Positions 45,024-55,639 of a stretch of 64,000 nucleotides of DNA are shown piece by piece. This DNA comes from Silene conica (Eukaryota; Streptophyta; Magnoliopsida; Caryophyllales; Caryophyllaceae), in NCBI GenBank assembly GCA_029255685.2, contig CM055311.2:60787048-60851047 (forward strand). Reading direction: 5' to 3'. The notes under the pieces are model-generated. The model ran no database searches. It had not been told where the DNA came from and saw nothing but the letters and a program-made list of their open reading frames with translations. The position numbers and the translations under genes are program-made. The first letter of the stretch is position 1. Each line of letters opens with the position of its first letter.

Positions 45024-45453
45024 CCGGAATAGTGGCATTTTGTAATTTTAGGGAGTGCTAAGTATTAATTTTTCAATTGGAATGTGCTATTCTATTTGTT
45101 CTTACATTTAATTGAAATGAGTTAATTTTCTATGAATACTCAAGTCTTTTGTTTTTCGTTAATAGATTTGCTCTAATGGTTATTACTAGAAATTTTGATC
45201 ATTAGTAGTTAATAGTTATTACTAGTTAATATGTCACAAACTCGCATTACTCGTTCGTGGATGATATGGATTCTCATGGCCGTTGTTTTACTTCACATAT
45301 TTACTCATAATACCTGTTTCCATCCACTCACAAGTCACAACTAACGAGTCGCTCATTTTCGTCATCGGGCAATATTAGCTTTCTATTAAACACACTCTCC
45401 TAGTCTCCTGTGCGATTTTACCAACCAAAGTTTACACGGCCAGAATAAGACTT
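45024..45453 (+). other. 3' flank of the HisRS gene
   Basis: Non-coding. Begins with the presumed 3' untranslated region; AATGAG-TTAATTTTCTATGAATA and nearby AT-rich motifs could serve polyadenylation but no single signal can be singled out. Confidence 0.4.
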
Positions 45454-45690
45454 GTTGGTGATTTAAGTGTAATTACCGGTTAATTTGGGTAGTTAAGATT
45501 GTTTTATAGATTTCTAAATAATATAAAGCGAGTTTGGGAAGTACATGCTTAATTATTTACGGATTATGGTATAAATTTTGCTCGAATAACTATTACGGAA
45601 AAATTCAACAATTGCAATAGATTGGAAAATTTATTCCCCTGTTTCCATTCTTCCATAAATAGCAAACAATAAAACTTGAGAGAGACTGTT
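45454..45690 (+). mobile_element. LTR-like sequence, copy 2 of the TGTTGG family
   Basis: TGTTGGTGATTTAAGTGTAA at 45454 and downstream blocks (ACCGGTTAATTT, AAGATTGTTTTA, GGGAAGTAC) match 4537 and the centre of the fold-back element at 54580-55596. Only the left part is recognisable. Confidence 0.42.
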
Positions 45691-46142
45691 TTTCAAAAAT
45701 TATTGAGAGACCATTTTTTTGTACCATTTTATTTGTATTTCGTGACCCTTTTTGTCATTGATCGTGCCATAGTAGTTTTGTACCTATTTACATAATAAAT
45801 ATACTCATTTTATCTTAAATCATGATTTGTATTACTTTTAGTATCACTTTTTCTTAAATTTGTACAATGGTCTCTCAATAAGCTTATTAAGAGGATCCCT
45901 CAATAGATCTACTGGAGAGCAAATCACCTCATATGTTTAGTATTATATGCAAGTAGCCCCTCTAGTTTTTATAGGCGTAAATTAACCCCATAAGTTTTAT
46001 TATTGGTGCAATTGAGTCTTACCCCTAATTTTGTTAATAATTTTATATGTAAATTGAATTATAACATTTAAACAAGAATTATATTTCCATATATTATTAG
46101 TAGCCAATTAACCTCATAAGTTTTATTATTGGTGCAATTGAG

Positions 46143-46319
46143 TCTCTTTTGCGACGGGTATATCCGTCGAAAGGTTTTAATGGGTCAAGTACTACCACTT
46201 GATTAGATAAGACAAAGCATGAGGAATTCCAAATAACTTGTCTTTCCTACTTAGATGAATAATACTTGATCTGTCGCAAGTTTGTGACGGTCTGACGAGT
46301 ATTTCCGTCACAAATGAGA
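46143..46319. mobile_element. MITE copy 2 of the ATATCCGTC / CCGTCACAAA family
   Basis: Starts TCTCTTTTGCGACGGGTATA and ends ATTTCCGTCACAAATGAGA. Shared inner blocks with 6229-6404 and 63518-63704. Flanking duplication not clear. Confidence 0.55.
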
Positions 46320-46556
46320 ATTTGTATTGACAAACTCACATTTTACATTTTTACCCTTTTTAAACATCTACCAATCTCTGTCTCACTAATTCCTAGCCAT
46401 GGATATCATTGCCGCCATGACATCATTACTAAACCGTCATCACCAACCAACCACCTCTATCTCAACCCACATGATTCATTTACTACTAGTATTGCTTATG
46501 GACCGACTTTAATTTGATTGTATGCACTGCGATAGCTTTTTAGTTTCCAATAAGTT

Positions 46557-46811
46557 TTTTTTTTTTTTTGGTGACGAGGGAACCCGCAGCCGCTACCTTC
46601 GGTGCACACTGGGTAAACCCGCGGATATATGTAATAGCCTGCAAACCACATACACCAGGTAAACCACCCAAGGGTGACAGACTCGAAGTCTATTTAGGCA
46701 TGGACTCAGGCCAAGAATGCTCCACAAGATTTTTGCTCTTGGGGAGGCTTGAACCCGGGTCTCCTGGGAATTTCACCTAGGTTTTAACCACTAGACTCCA
46801 CCCTTGCGGGC
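46557..46811 (-). mobile_element. tRNA-derived SINE, minus strand, with perfect 12-bp duplication
   Basis: Read on the minus strand: head GCCCGCAAGGGTGGAGTCTA with A box TCTAGTGGTTAA, B box GGGTTCAAGCC, about 190 bp of body and an A-rich tail (T run at 46557-46570 on the plus strand). Direct repeats TTCCAATAAGTT at 46545-46556 and 46812-46823 are identical. Different family from 5299-5410 and from the Au SINE. Confidence 0.82.
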
Positions 46812-47104
46812 TTCCAATAAGTTATTATGTCACTTGTTTTTTTTAATTGATGTCGGGATGGTGATTGGTGACACTAAATCTGTAATCATATGGTAGATGA
46901 ATCACTTTGTGGAGTAGATGGCCAATTTGTGGCAATAAAACAAGGGTTGAGCGATTAATTGAAGAAGAAAGAGAGGATGAAAGGCCGATGTGAAGCAGTA
47001 GACATATTAGGGTATTATAAGTATTTCAGTCATTAAGCAATGAAATGCATTTTTTTATAGTTAAATAATCTAAAATATTAAACTATTTATCATATTATAT
47101 TATT

Positions 47105-47750
47105 GGGTTATTCTACATGGTAATCCTGTAATTTTTCAAATTCTATATCGAGCATTATAATAATCAATCCCAAATTTAATTCATAACATTAATCTAATCA
47201 AACAAAATTGTTTTAAAACCTCAACAAATATCCCAAAACTAAAAATGTTGTAAATGCAATAATGACTTTAATTGTTCGACATATTACACACTAAAGTTGG
47301 GTACAATTGAGGAATAGAGACTCATTTATAAACATTAAGCTTAATAGTTGATTTCTTTGTTAATTATTGAACCTGGTTTTTGGAGATTTATGGTAATGAT
47401 AGTTTGAAGAGATGATGATATTGAGAGTTGACATTCTTTTGAGTAATCGAGTGAAAAACGTGTTAATAATAATAAATTGAGGAAATGAGAGAGTATTTTT
47501 ATGATTATTTCTTTTGTAAAAAACAAATAGAGTTATTCTGTAGGATACAAAAAATAGAGGGTTACCTTGTAGAAAATCTCAAAATTCAATTGGCCACGTC
47601 ACTTACTTAACGGATAAATTTGACGGAAAAAAAGTTAAGGGTCACGACAATACAAATTAACAAAGTTGAGGGTTACCACGTGTGTTAACTAAAAAGTAGG
47701 GTTACCACGTAGAATTCAGAAAAATACAGGGTTATCATGTAGAATAACCC
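47105..47750. mobile_element. MULE-like non-autonomous TIR element
   Basis: 646 bp from GGGTTATTCTACATGGTAAT to the inverted end ATCATGTAGAATAACCC. Flanked by 9-bp duplications TATATTATT (47096-47104) and TACATTATT (47751-47759), one mismatch. Nine-base duplications and long TIRs favour the Mutator superfamily. The right arm has two further GGGTTACCACGT units. No coding sequence. Confidence 0.8.
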
Positions 47751-47936
47751 TACATTATTTATTGAAACATTAGCCAAAGGAATAAAAGATGGAGGTAAAT
47801 TGCATTACTAAAGAAAATTGTGGGATTAATTTGCACCATAATGTAAACTTGCAAGACTAATATGCACACAATAAAAAAGTCATAAGGGTGATTTGCACTT
47901 AAGACTAAACGCATGGGGATTATTTGCTACTTCTCC

Positions 47937-48319
47937 TGTTTAATAATTGTAAGATCGAAGCATGTGATAACCAAAAAGCCCAAAATATGCCTTTGTTTTT
48001 GGCTGGAACTAACGCAACCCTAACACATAGAATAATTCTATGTAATCTTTCACAGGACAAGTATTCTCGTTACATATATACTCATTAAAATATTGCCCGA
48101 TGGGTATAATGAATCAATCCTACATTACTTCATATTAAGTATGAACTCGTAACTAAAGTTGTAATCCTTGAGATTGAATTTCGATGAAATTGGAAATAGG
48201 GTAGGAATTTTAGTGCATCCGTTAGTATCTTGTTGAACCTAGAAAATTAAAGATCAAAAGTAGATCGATAGAAGACCCATATTCAAATTGAAACTAAAAA
48301 GCACCCCGTAAAAGAATTA
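47937..48319. other. Non-coding spacer
   Basis: Between two TIR elements; nothing recognised. Confidence 0.4.
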
Positions 48320-49072
48320 GGGTCGTACTTTTTCACATACGAATTTTACTTTTTCACATACGCTTTTTACAATTTTACCCTTATCATTTTTCTTGTCTCT
48401 CAATCAATTGCTTTTTTTTTTTGTTTTCCTTCTTTTCACCTCCCCACCGGCTACGGCAATCCGCTCCACCCGACTTATCCAATCAACTCGTGATCCGGCC
48501 GACCATGCTCCGGCCAGATGATGACCAAGATGTCACATACTCGCATTCCACACCGACGAAGATAAAGATAAGGGAACAAATCTCATTACCGGAATAATTG
48601 TTGGAGAGTTGGTGATAAATAATGTGCTGCACTGCCGCATTCGATGGTTCCCCTGCAACATCGACTATTTGATAAAATCAAGCCTCTCAAAGTAAAACAT
48701 GGTCTCCAATATATATAGAATCAAGCCTCTCCGCATTTGCACGTCTTTTTAATTGACGAACAAAACAAATTAAATTGATCCAATCATAATGATTGATAGA
48801 CAATGAAATTTATTAATTTCAGTAATTGAAAAACCCTAATAATTTTAACAAAACATATTATTAATTGATAAACAATTAAATTAGTTCACTAATTAGAAAG
48901 TTGTGATTCATTATTCAAGTTTGTAGAGTAAGTAGATTCGATTATAACGAAAAGGTACAAATAAGAGTCAATTTGTTTAATTTTAGCCGTTTAGGAAGGA
49001 GGGTATCATATGGAAAACTAATGAAAAAGTGTATGTGAAAGAGTAAACTCCGTATGTGAAAAAGTAATTCCG
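48320..49072. mobile_element. TIR element with doubled TTTTTCACATACG motifs, upstream of the CDC25-like gene
   Basis: 753 bp. Each end carries two copies of ACTTTTTCACATACG about 20 bp apart (48330-48371 and, inverted, 49027-49067). Direct 8-bp repeats AAGAATTA flank it (48312-48319 and 49073-49080). The inside is AT-rich with a short GC-rich part near 48440-48550 (ATCCGGCCGACC, CTCCGGCC). No transposase. A second copy starts at 63826. The size of the duplication suggests hAT or, if one base longer, MULE. Confidence 0.75.
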
Positions 49073-49364
49073 AAGAATTAAAAGCATACAAATAATCTCT
49101 CAATTTAAACATCTTGGTATAAGCGAGCTGATCAAACATAATTAGAATCGGGTTCGCGTAAAATTGAACCAAACTCAAACCGGCTTTGAGCCATTGCCAA
49201 ATTCGATTGAACGTTTGTGAAGCGAAGCCGGTGATTTACGATCCAATGGGTACCCAAAGGCAAAAGAAATGGGGCAACTACAGGCAAAACAAAAGAAGAA
49301 AAAAAGCGTAGATACAAAGCTTGACACAAAGCAAGCACCAGCAGGGGCGGCAACGACGACGACG
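49073..49364 (+). promoter_or_regulatory. Promoter and leader of the CDC25-like gene, with in-frame upstream ATG
   Basis: Less than 300 bases separate the TIR element from the coding start. An ATG at 49269 is in frame with the main start at 49365, without an intervening stop. No sure TATA box. Confidence 0.45.
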
Positions 49365-52300
49365 ATGGCGCACAACATATCATACATCACAGCCTCTCAA
49401 CTTCTCTCCCTTCGTGCCCGTCGCCCCAACTTCGCCATCATCGACGTCCGGTACTATCCTACTTTCTTAACTTTCCTTCATTTTCTATACTTCCCGTGTT
49501 TTTGTGGTTTTAAACCTTGGAAATTCCCTGAAAACGGGGGAATATAATATAGGGATGATGAGAGAAGTTACGACGGGCACATAGCAGGATCTCTGCACTT
49601 TGCTAGCGACACTTTCATGGATAAAATCCCTAATCTTGTTCAACAACTTCATTCCAAAGATACCCTCATCTTTCACTGTGCTCTTAGCCAGGTTTTCATC
49701 AATTATTATTGTTATGGCATTTTCATCAATTATTATTTGTTACTGCGTTGATTTTTGTACCTCAACTTTAATTTTATCAACCTTTACAGAATCTTTACTG
49801 TTTTGGGTTGGGATTTTAGTCTTGTGACGACAACTTGGGTGAGACCTTCTTATATTGCTACCAATCAAGTGTCGGATTCGGCTATTTTGTAGGAATAATT
49901 TATGGTTTTGGTCTAGAATGAAATGCCCCAAGTGTGGAACACAGGTATGCAAGGTAATGTTGAAGAGTCCCAGCGACATTTTTGACAGCCTATCTTTGGT
50001 AGCAAACAAGGGATGTGCTGCTTATCTTTGCTATCTAATCTTCTCCTAAGAGCTGGTAGCAACATGTTTAGACACGGCTACTTCCTCGGTGATCACCCTC
50101 TTCAGGATGCCTCAAAAATAATTGTCACGTCTTCTTTTTTGCGTCCAAAATGACTGAATCACTTTCCAAATTCCGGACGTCAAATAAAGTTGCTGCATTT
50201 TCATGTCATTTTTAGTAATATGAAGCAAAATGAAGGACACGATAGAGAAATATGTTTTTTTTATGTCAAGTATAGAAGGGAGTTGGATGACTTTTCACTA
50301 CAGTACAAGGGTACTGTTAGTTTAGATTCGACCTTCTGTAATAAGAGGCTTTTCTGAAATTTGATGAGCAGGGTGCGTAAAATTTTCGGACAATGAAAAT
50401 ATCGAGCTATATGAAAAACTTTGTTATTTAGTGGGACAAAATGTATGGTGAAATAACATTAAATAAAAATTATTCAATACAAGGATTGAACTCATAACCT
50501 TTAACTAAGAAATAGTCTCAAGACTCTCAGCAACCACTAAAACCCACATAATTGATGTGCTCCTTTACTATACAAAACTGTAATAATTTATTTGGGAAAG
50601 GGGTGCAGATGCACCCACTGCACCCCCCTGCTTTTGTTGGAACCTTTTTAGAACTAGGATACTGTTGTGTTCAATGGAACGATGGCTATGGGGATTGGGG
50701 ATAGAGTACCAAATATCACCTTGACTGGAAAAGATCCTTTAATAATTGAAGGCCATTTACATTGCGAGAATCCTATTTTACCCTCTAGTGTCTGTGAATT
50801 GTTGATTACGAGATGAGTGGCAAGTGTGTTTTTGTTCCCAATGGTGAAAAAATTCACGTTGTTTGCCTAATGATGAAACTGTTTAACAATAGATGAGGTA
50901 TGTGATACCTAAGGCAGCACCATCTATTTGTGTAAGTGTCAATTGGCAAGCCTTTAAGGTCTTTTTGCAAGCAAGATTGCTGCAAAGCATAAAATCATGA
51001 TCTGAACAGAGGAGTCGCCTTAGTAACCTGAGATGACCCCAATGGTATACTGTAATTATGCATTACCCTAGGCTCATGTAACCAACTCATGACTGAGAAC
51101 ATGGGTTGCTGAATGCCTGAATTTGCTCAACCTCCAGCAAATAGCGAATTATTTTCACACTTATTGTACCATGGTGAATTGCTAAACATATGCATTTCAA
51201 TACTCTCTTAAGTGTGTATCACATATATGATATCACATATTTGTATTTGATTAGCTAATCAAACACGGAAAAGTGACTCGATTCTTTCCACTTTCCATTT
51301 TACCAAAGAAGTTGAAACAAAACCAAATGCTTGGAAATAGCTTCTGTCATGATTTTTAATCTCTTGGAATAACTAAAACTCATTAGGTTGGAAAACGCGT
51401 TCATGTTGAGTCTTCAAATCCATTTGTGTTGTATCGACTATCGACCATACAACTTCTATCGCATTTGGATTTACTAGGTTTTTCCAATTAATTATGCTTA
51501 CCTTCACTTCATGGAGGGGTTTGGAGAGGTTAAGTGAGAATGCATCTTTTGGGCTACAGTAGGGTAGGAGAGTTAACACCATTGCTGATTCTAGAGTTTA
51601 GATTCTATCTGCAGGTTCTTTGATTGGTTGTATCTTTGTTTAGTGTTTTGCTTGTAGAAATTTGTTTGCTGGAGGCCTGTCTGCTTCTGGTTTTTTTTGT
51701 TTTCTTTGTTGCATCTCCAGTTTCCTACTTGTTAAGTTTTTGTTTGTCTATTCACTGACCCTTTATTTGGCATATTTGCCTTCATTGAAGTTCGAAATTC
51801 TACTTCATTCAAATTTGGACATAGTCCCCCTCCTTGTGCTTATAGAATAACATGCACACACTAAATAAGATGTTTTATCCGCTTCATGAAGCCTATCATT
51901 CCCTGCAACTTGCCAGTTGCTCACTGGTCCCTACTAATTCTCTGGAGGCGCCTTGAATAGTTATGTGGATCTTGGCCCTCTAACTGTTGTAAACTTGTAA
52001 TGAATCGAGTGATTTCAGCACACTGGACCAAACCATGAGAATATGAATTCTGTTGTTCACCACAATGCTTTTTCCTTCATGTTATGGACAATCAAGAGAG
52101 GCTTTTTTTTTTACATTATTATACCTCTCGTCAATGATTATCACTCCTTTGGCATCATCTGTAATTCTGTCACAGAATTTGAAGCTGGTCAGCGTGACCT
52201 CTATTTAGACTGGTAAATGGATCTGACCCAAACCTGAATTCACCCATTCAGAATTTACTCTGACCCAAAAATGTTGCAAGTCGACCAAAAATACCTAATT

Positions 52301-52743
52301 TGTAAGAAAAACTTTGATGTGCACGACCCTCAAAAAATGCAGTGACCTGACTCATAACCGCAGACTTGAAACCTGTACCAAAAGTCTTGAACCCAACCTG
52401 GGTAACACATTTGATCTAAAAACGATGTGGGACTTCACATTTGAAAGAGTTGGACACTACTTGTACCTGCGAATTGCTTTTTTTTGTTGGAGTTCATGTG
52501 CAGCTACTATTTTTTTTGGGAAAAAGGATGTTTCCAGATTATATAATACAAATGGTACATTTGTTTTTGTAGGTGCGCGGCCCTAAATGTGCCCGGAGAC
52601 TGTCAGAGTATCTTGCAGAAACGACACGAGTGTCGGGGATAAAAGACATAATGGTTCTTGAGCGCGGCTTTAATGGATGGGAAGCTGCTGGAAAACCTGT
52701 ATGTCGCTGCACCGAAAATCCCTGCAAGGCCCAACTCATATAG
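49365..52743 (+). CDS. CDC25-like rhodanese-fold phosphatase / arsenate reductase
   Basis: Exons 49365-49450, 49553-49691 and 52573-52743 join in frame (GT-AG) to 131 residues, the size of the Arabidopsis homologue (about 132). The single rhodanese domain has [10 protein letters not shown] (5-14), [18 protein letters not shown] (25-42) and the active-site loop HCALSQVRGP (70-79), a C-x5-R loop with Cys71 and Arg77. The C-terminal Cys cluster (Cys119, Cys121, Cys126) corresponds to the zinc-binding tail reported for plant CDC25. It can act as protein-tyrosine phosphatase in vitro and as a glutathione/glutaredoxin-dependent arsenate reductase; which role dominates in plants is debated. The start at 49365 is chosen because it matches the homologue start (MA..ISYI). 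An in-frame ATG at 49269 would add 32 residues, Lys/Gln-rich then Ala/Thr-rich. Intron 2 is 2.9 kb. Confidence 0.94.
49692..52572 (+). other. Intron 2 of the CDC25-like gene, 2.9 kb
   Basis: Mostly unique AT-rich sequence. At about 50470-50550 the minus strand shows a tRNA-like pattern (GGTTTTAGTGGTTGCTGAG and GTTATGAGTTCAATCC), possibly a decayed SINE. No other gene found. Confidence 0.5.
50470..50550 (-). mobile_element. Possible SINE fragment
   Basis: Minus strand A-box-like TTTTAGTGGTTGC and B-box-like GAGTTCAATCC at SINE-like spacing. No tail or duplication is defined. Confidence 0.3.
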
Positions 52744-53591
52744 CATTGCTTCTACTTATTCTCCTCCACTCCAAACTTCCATTTCTTTACCATCAATTGG
52801 AATGTCATATTGATGTATGTAAACTATATATGCCATCTCAGTTTCTCCTCCCCGAATTATTTCCTCGTTATGTATAATGTGAGTGATTTATTCGTCTACC
52901 TGTTGGGTAATCTTAAAGCTACGATGGTAACACAAAAAGAAAGGAAAGTCATTCCTTTTTATCTACCATACTTTTTACTTGACTTGTATAGATTACTTGG
53001 GAGTTGTTTGGCTTTTTCCAGTCATGAACTCGTCAGTTAAAAATGCAGATGGAAAAAAGTGGAGCTGCAAAAAGAACCATAGCAAGTCTTTGGCGCCAAT
53101 ATAGTGTACCCTCGCTACTGGCGGGGTGGAAATGGATCATGTCATGTTGGTCCTCCTGTAATTTCAGTTCTGTGTGCTAGTCCCCAATTAGCACCACAAC
53201 TAAGGCAAGCTAAATAGGCTTTTGTGTCGTGTCCTACTCCGATTAAAGACCACGGCTCAGGCACTTGCGCTTTAGGGCTACCACCCTTGTTTTTAAAAAA
53301 ACAAGGAATACTGTTAAATTTGGATCCCCTAGTTTAAATTAGGACAAATTTCAAATACTTAATCCATATATTTGCTATTTTTACAAATAACCCGTATGTA
53401 TGTACCAAAAAAACAATTGCTATGTATTTATGTTTTTACAAATCACCTCCATAATTTTATGTATATTTGCCAATCCCAACCGTATATTTGACCTAAAACT
53501 TGTTTTTCATAGTTTCTGACTATTTGCTAACAATTTATCTGAAATACCCGTATTAACTTAAACAACACTTCCTCCTATAATCCTATTCTAT
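52744..53591 (+). other. 3' flank of the CDC25-like gene
   Basis: Non-coding. The presumed 3' untranslated region is followed by AT-rich spacer. No repeats with clear ends. Confidence 0.4.
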
Positions 53592-53953
53592 ACTAGATTC
53601 CGTGCCCATGTGATGCACGATTATTACATAATGTGATAAAATAGTAGTTGTCAGAAATTACGAAAGTCGTAACTAATTTTACTCTTTGTCATACTATGGA
53701 CTTTTGTGAATATTCATTTTATAGATTTCGTTCCAATAAACGGTTTATTTAATTATATACGGGGCCGCAATGTTGTATAATGATTTTAATGCGGAATAAC
53801 TATCTGAAATTCAATTGTTTACGTACAAATTAATGTTTACGAACTTATATCAAAAGTCTACGTAATAATCGTAAACATTAATTTCTGTGTAAAATATTAT
53901 ATAACAAAATATAATAATTTCGAATATCGTCTGTCCAGAACTATTACATAATA

Positions 53954-54266
53954 CTCCCTCCTATTCCATATTTTCTTCCCTATTTCCTAAAACGAATTAT
54001 TCAAGTTTTCTTCCCCTTTCCTATTTTGGAAACTTTTATTCTTATTTTATTCATTTCTCTCTCCTATTATCAAACCCCACCTTTCTTTTTTAGTCCTATT
54101 TTATTCTTTTTTTAATGTTTTTGGCCCACTATTTATTACTTAATTCCTAATTATTCATACATCTCTCCTATCATCCAACCCCACCCAATTTTTTACACTT
54201 ATTTTATTTCTCACCTTAATTTTTGTGCCCAACACAAAAATGAACAAAATATGGAATAGGAGGGAG
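53954..54266. mobile_element. Stowaway-like MITE
   Basis: 313 bp between TA dinucleotides (53952-53953 and 54267-54268), ends CTCCCTCCTATTCCATATTT and AAATATGGAATAGGAGGGAG, a 20-bp perfect terminal inverted repeat. Inserted in a tandem repeat unit, so later than the duplication. Confidence 0.9.
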
Positions 54267-54275
54267 TAATTTATA

Positions 54276-54551
54276 CCAAATAAATAATACATAATTTACT
54301 ATAAACAACAATAATTAACAATTTATTGGGTAATAATTCGAAATTTAGAAAGACTAAAATGTTGGTCCAAAATATTATATGACTTGATAATAATTTCGAA
54401 TATCGTCCGTCCGGATTTATTACATAATAATTTATACCCAATAAATAATACATTATTTAGTATAAACAACAATAATTAACAATTTTTTGAGTAATAGTTT
54501 GAAATTTAAAAAAAGACTAAAGTGTTGGTCCAAAATATTATATGACTTGAT
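54276..54551. repeat. Tandem repeat, two units of about 160 bp plus a partial third
   Basis: AATAAATAATACAT-ATTTA-TATAAACAACAATAATTAA and TGTTGGTCCAAAATATTATA-TGACTTGAT occur in both units (from 54282 and from 54442). The flanking AATTTCGAATATCGTC-GTCC block is also at 53927 and 54397, implying an earlier third unit into which the MITE inserted. Confidence 0.75.
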
Positions 54552-54579
54552 TTTCGCAAAATTAAAATATTTAATATAA

Positions 54580-55596
54580 CGGATATTTCCCATGGTACCC
54601 TTGTGGTTTACCAATTTGCCATGGTACCCTCTTTTTAAGAATGTGTCTACCATATCCCTGAGATTTGTTATTTGTGTCAATGATAACCTTGTTGGGTTAT
54701 GAACGTTAGATTAAAAGTAACGGAGTTAAATTAAGGACAAATTCCGTTAAATTATGAACAAACTAAATTTTGGTGGAAAGTTAGTTTTTTTAACAACTTT
54801 TTTAAAAATTGAAGTTTGCACCAGATACCCATGAGGTTTGCAATATAATTTTTTTTCAATTAATAACTACTCATTTTCACTCTAATGCACATTCAATACC
54901 CCCTTATAATGTTGGTGATTTAAGTGTAATTATCGGTTCGTTTTTGCGTAATTAAGATTGTTTTAGATGGGTGATTTCGTAAGTAATATAAAATAAGTTC
55001 GGGAAGTACTGAGTTTAGGCTTATTAAATTAATTACGGAATTACGGAATAGTTGTCGGACGAATAACTATGATGGGGTATAGCGGAAATTAAATTCACGC
55101 AGTGATAAGAATTTATCACGGAATATGCAAAGAATGCAATTGACATCATAACAATTCAAAAACTTACAGTGCAGACCAAGTTAACATATCCTTCCAAGTC
55201 ACTCATAAAAAAACAATCTTAATTACCAAAAATGAACCGGTAATTACACTTAAATCACCAACATTATAAGGGGGTATTGAATGTGCATTAGAGTGAAAAT
55301 GAGTAGTTGTTAATTGAAAAAAAAGTTATATTGCAAACCTCAGGGGTATCTGGTGCAAACTTCAATTTTTAAAAAAGTTGTTAAAAAACTAACTTTCCCG
55401 CCAAAATTTAGTTTGTTCATAATTTACCGGAATTTGTCCTTAATTTAACTCCGTTACTTCTAATCTAACGTCCATAACCCAACAAGGGTACCATTGACAC
55501 AAATAACAAATCTCAGGGGTATGGTAGGCACATTCTTAAAAAGAGGGGTACCATGGGCAAATTGGCAAACCACAAGGGTACCATGGGAAATATCCG
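54580..55596. mobile_element. Fold-back MULE-like element, arms of about 370 bp
   Basis: 1,017 bp, from CGGATATTTCCCATGGTACC to the exact inverse at 55577-55596. Perfect 9-bp duplications TTAATATAA (54571-54579 and 55597-55605), typical of Mutator-type elements. The arms 54580-54950 and 55226-55596 pair almost throughout. The inner end of each arm contains the TGTTGGTGATTTAAGTG sequence found at 4537 and 45454. The central 275 bp is unpaired. No transposase. Confidence 0.9.
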
Positions 55597-55639
55597 TTAA
55601 TATAATACATCATAACCGTTTTATATATACCCAATCTTA

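Larger units (their letters stand above)
45914..47936. mobile_element. TIR element enlarged by nested insertions
   Basis: The left arm GGAGAGCAAATCACC through TTTAGT...GCAAGTAGCCCC and the right arm (reverse complement of 47850-47936, GGAGAAGTAGCAAATAATCC) are inverted versions of one another for over 100 bases. Inside are a MITE (46143-46319), a SINE (46557-46811) and a MULE-like element (47105-47750). The block ATAAGTTTTATTATTGGTGC is duplicated at 45991 and 46117. No coding sequence. Target duplication not found. Confidence 0.5.
53592..54570 (-). mobile_element. Helitron-like 3' end on the minus strand with tandem repeats
   Basis: Plus-strand CTAGATTCCGTGCCCATGTGATGCACGA at 53592 reads on the minus strand as a hairpin (CGTGC / GCACG) then CTAG, followed by T, i.e. 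a Helitron 3' terminus. To its right lie units of about 160 bp containing AATTTCGAATATCGTC-GTCC and ATTACATAAT; a Stowaway MITE sits in the first. A 5' TC end is not seen; the MULE at 54580 interrupts the region. Confidence 0.4.
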
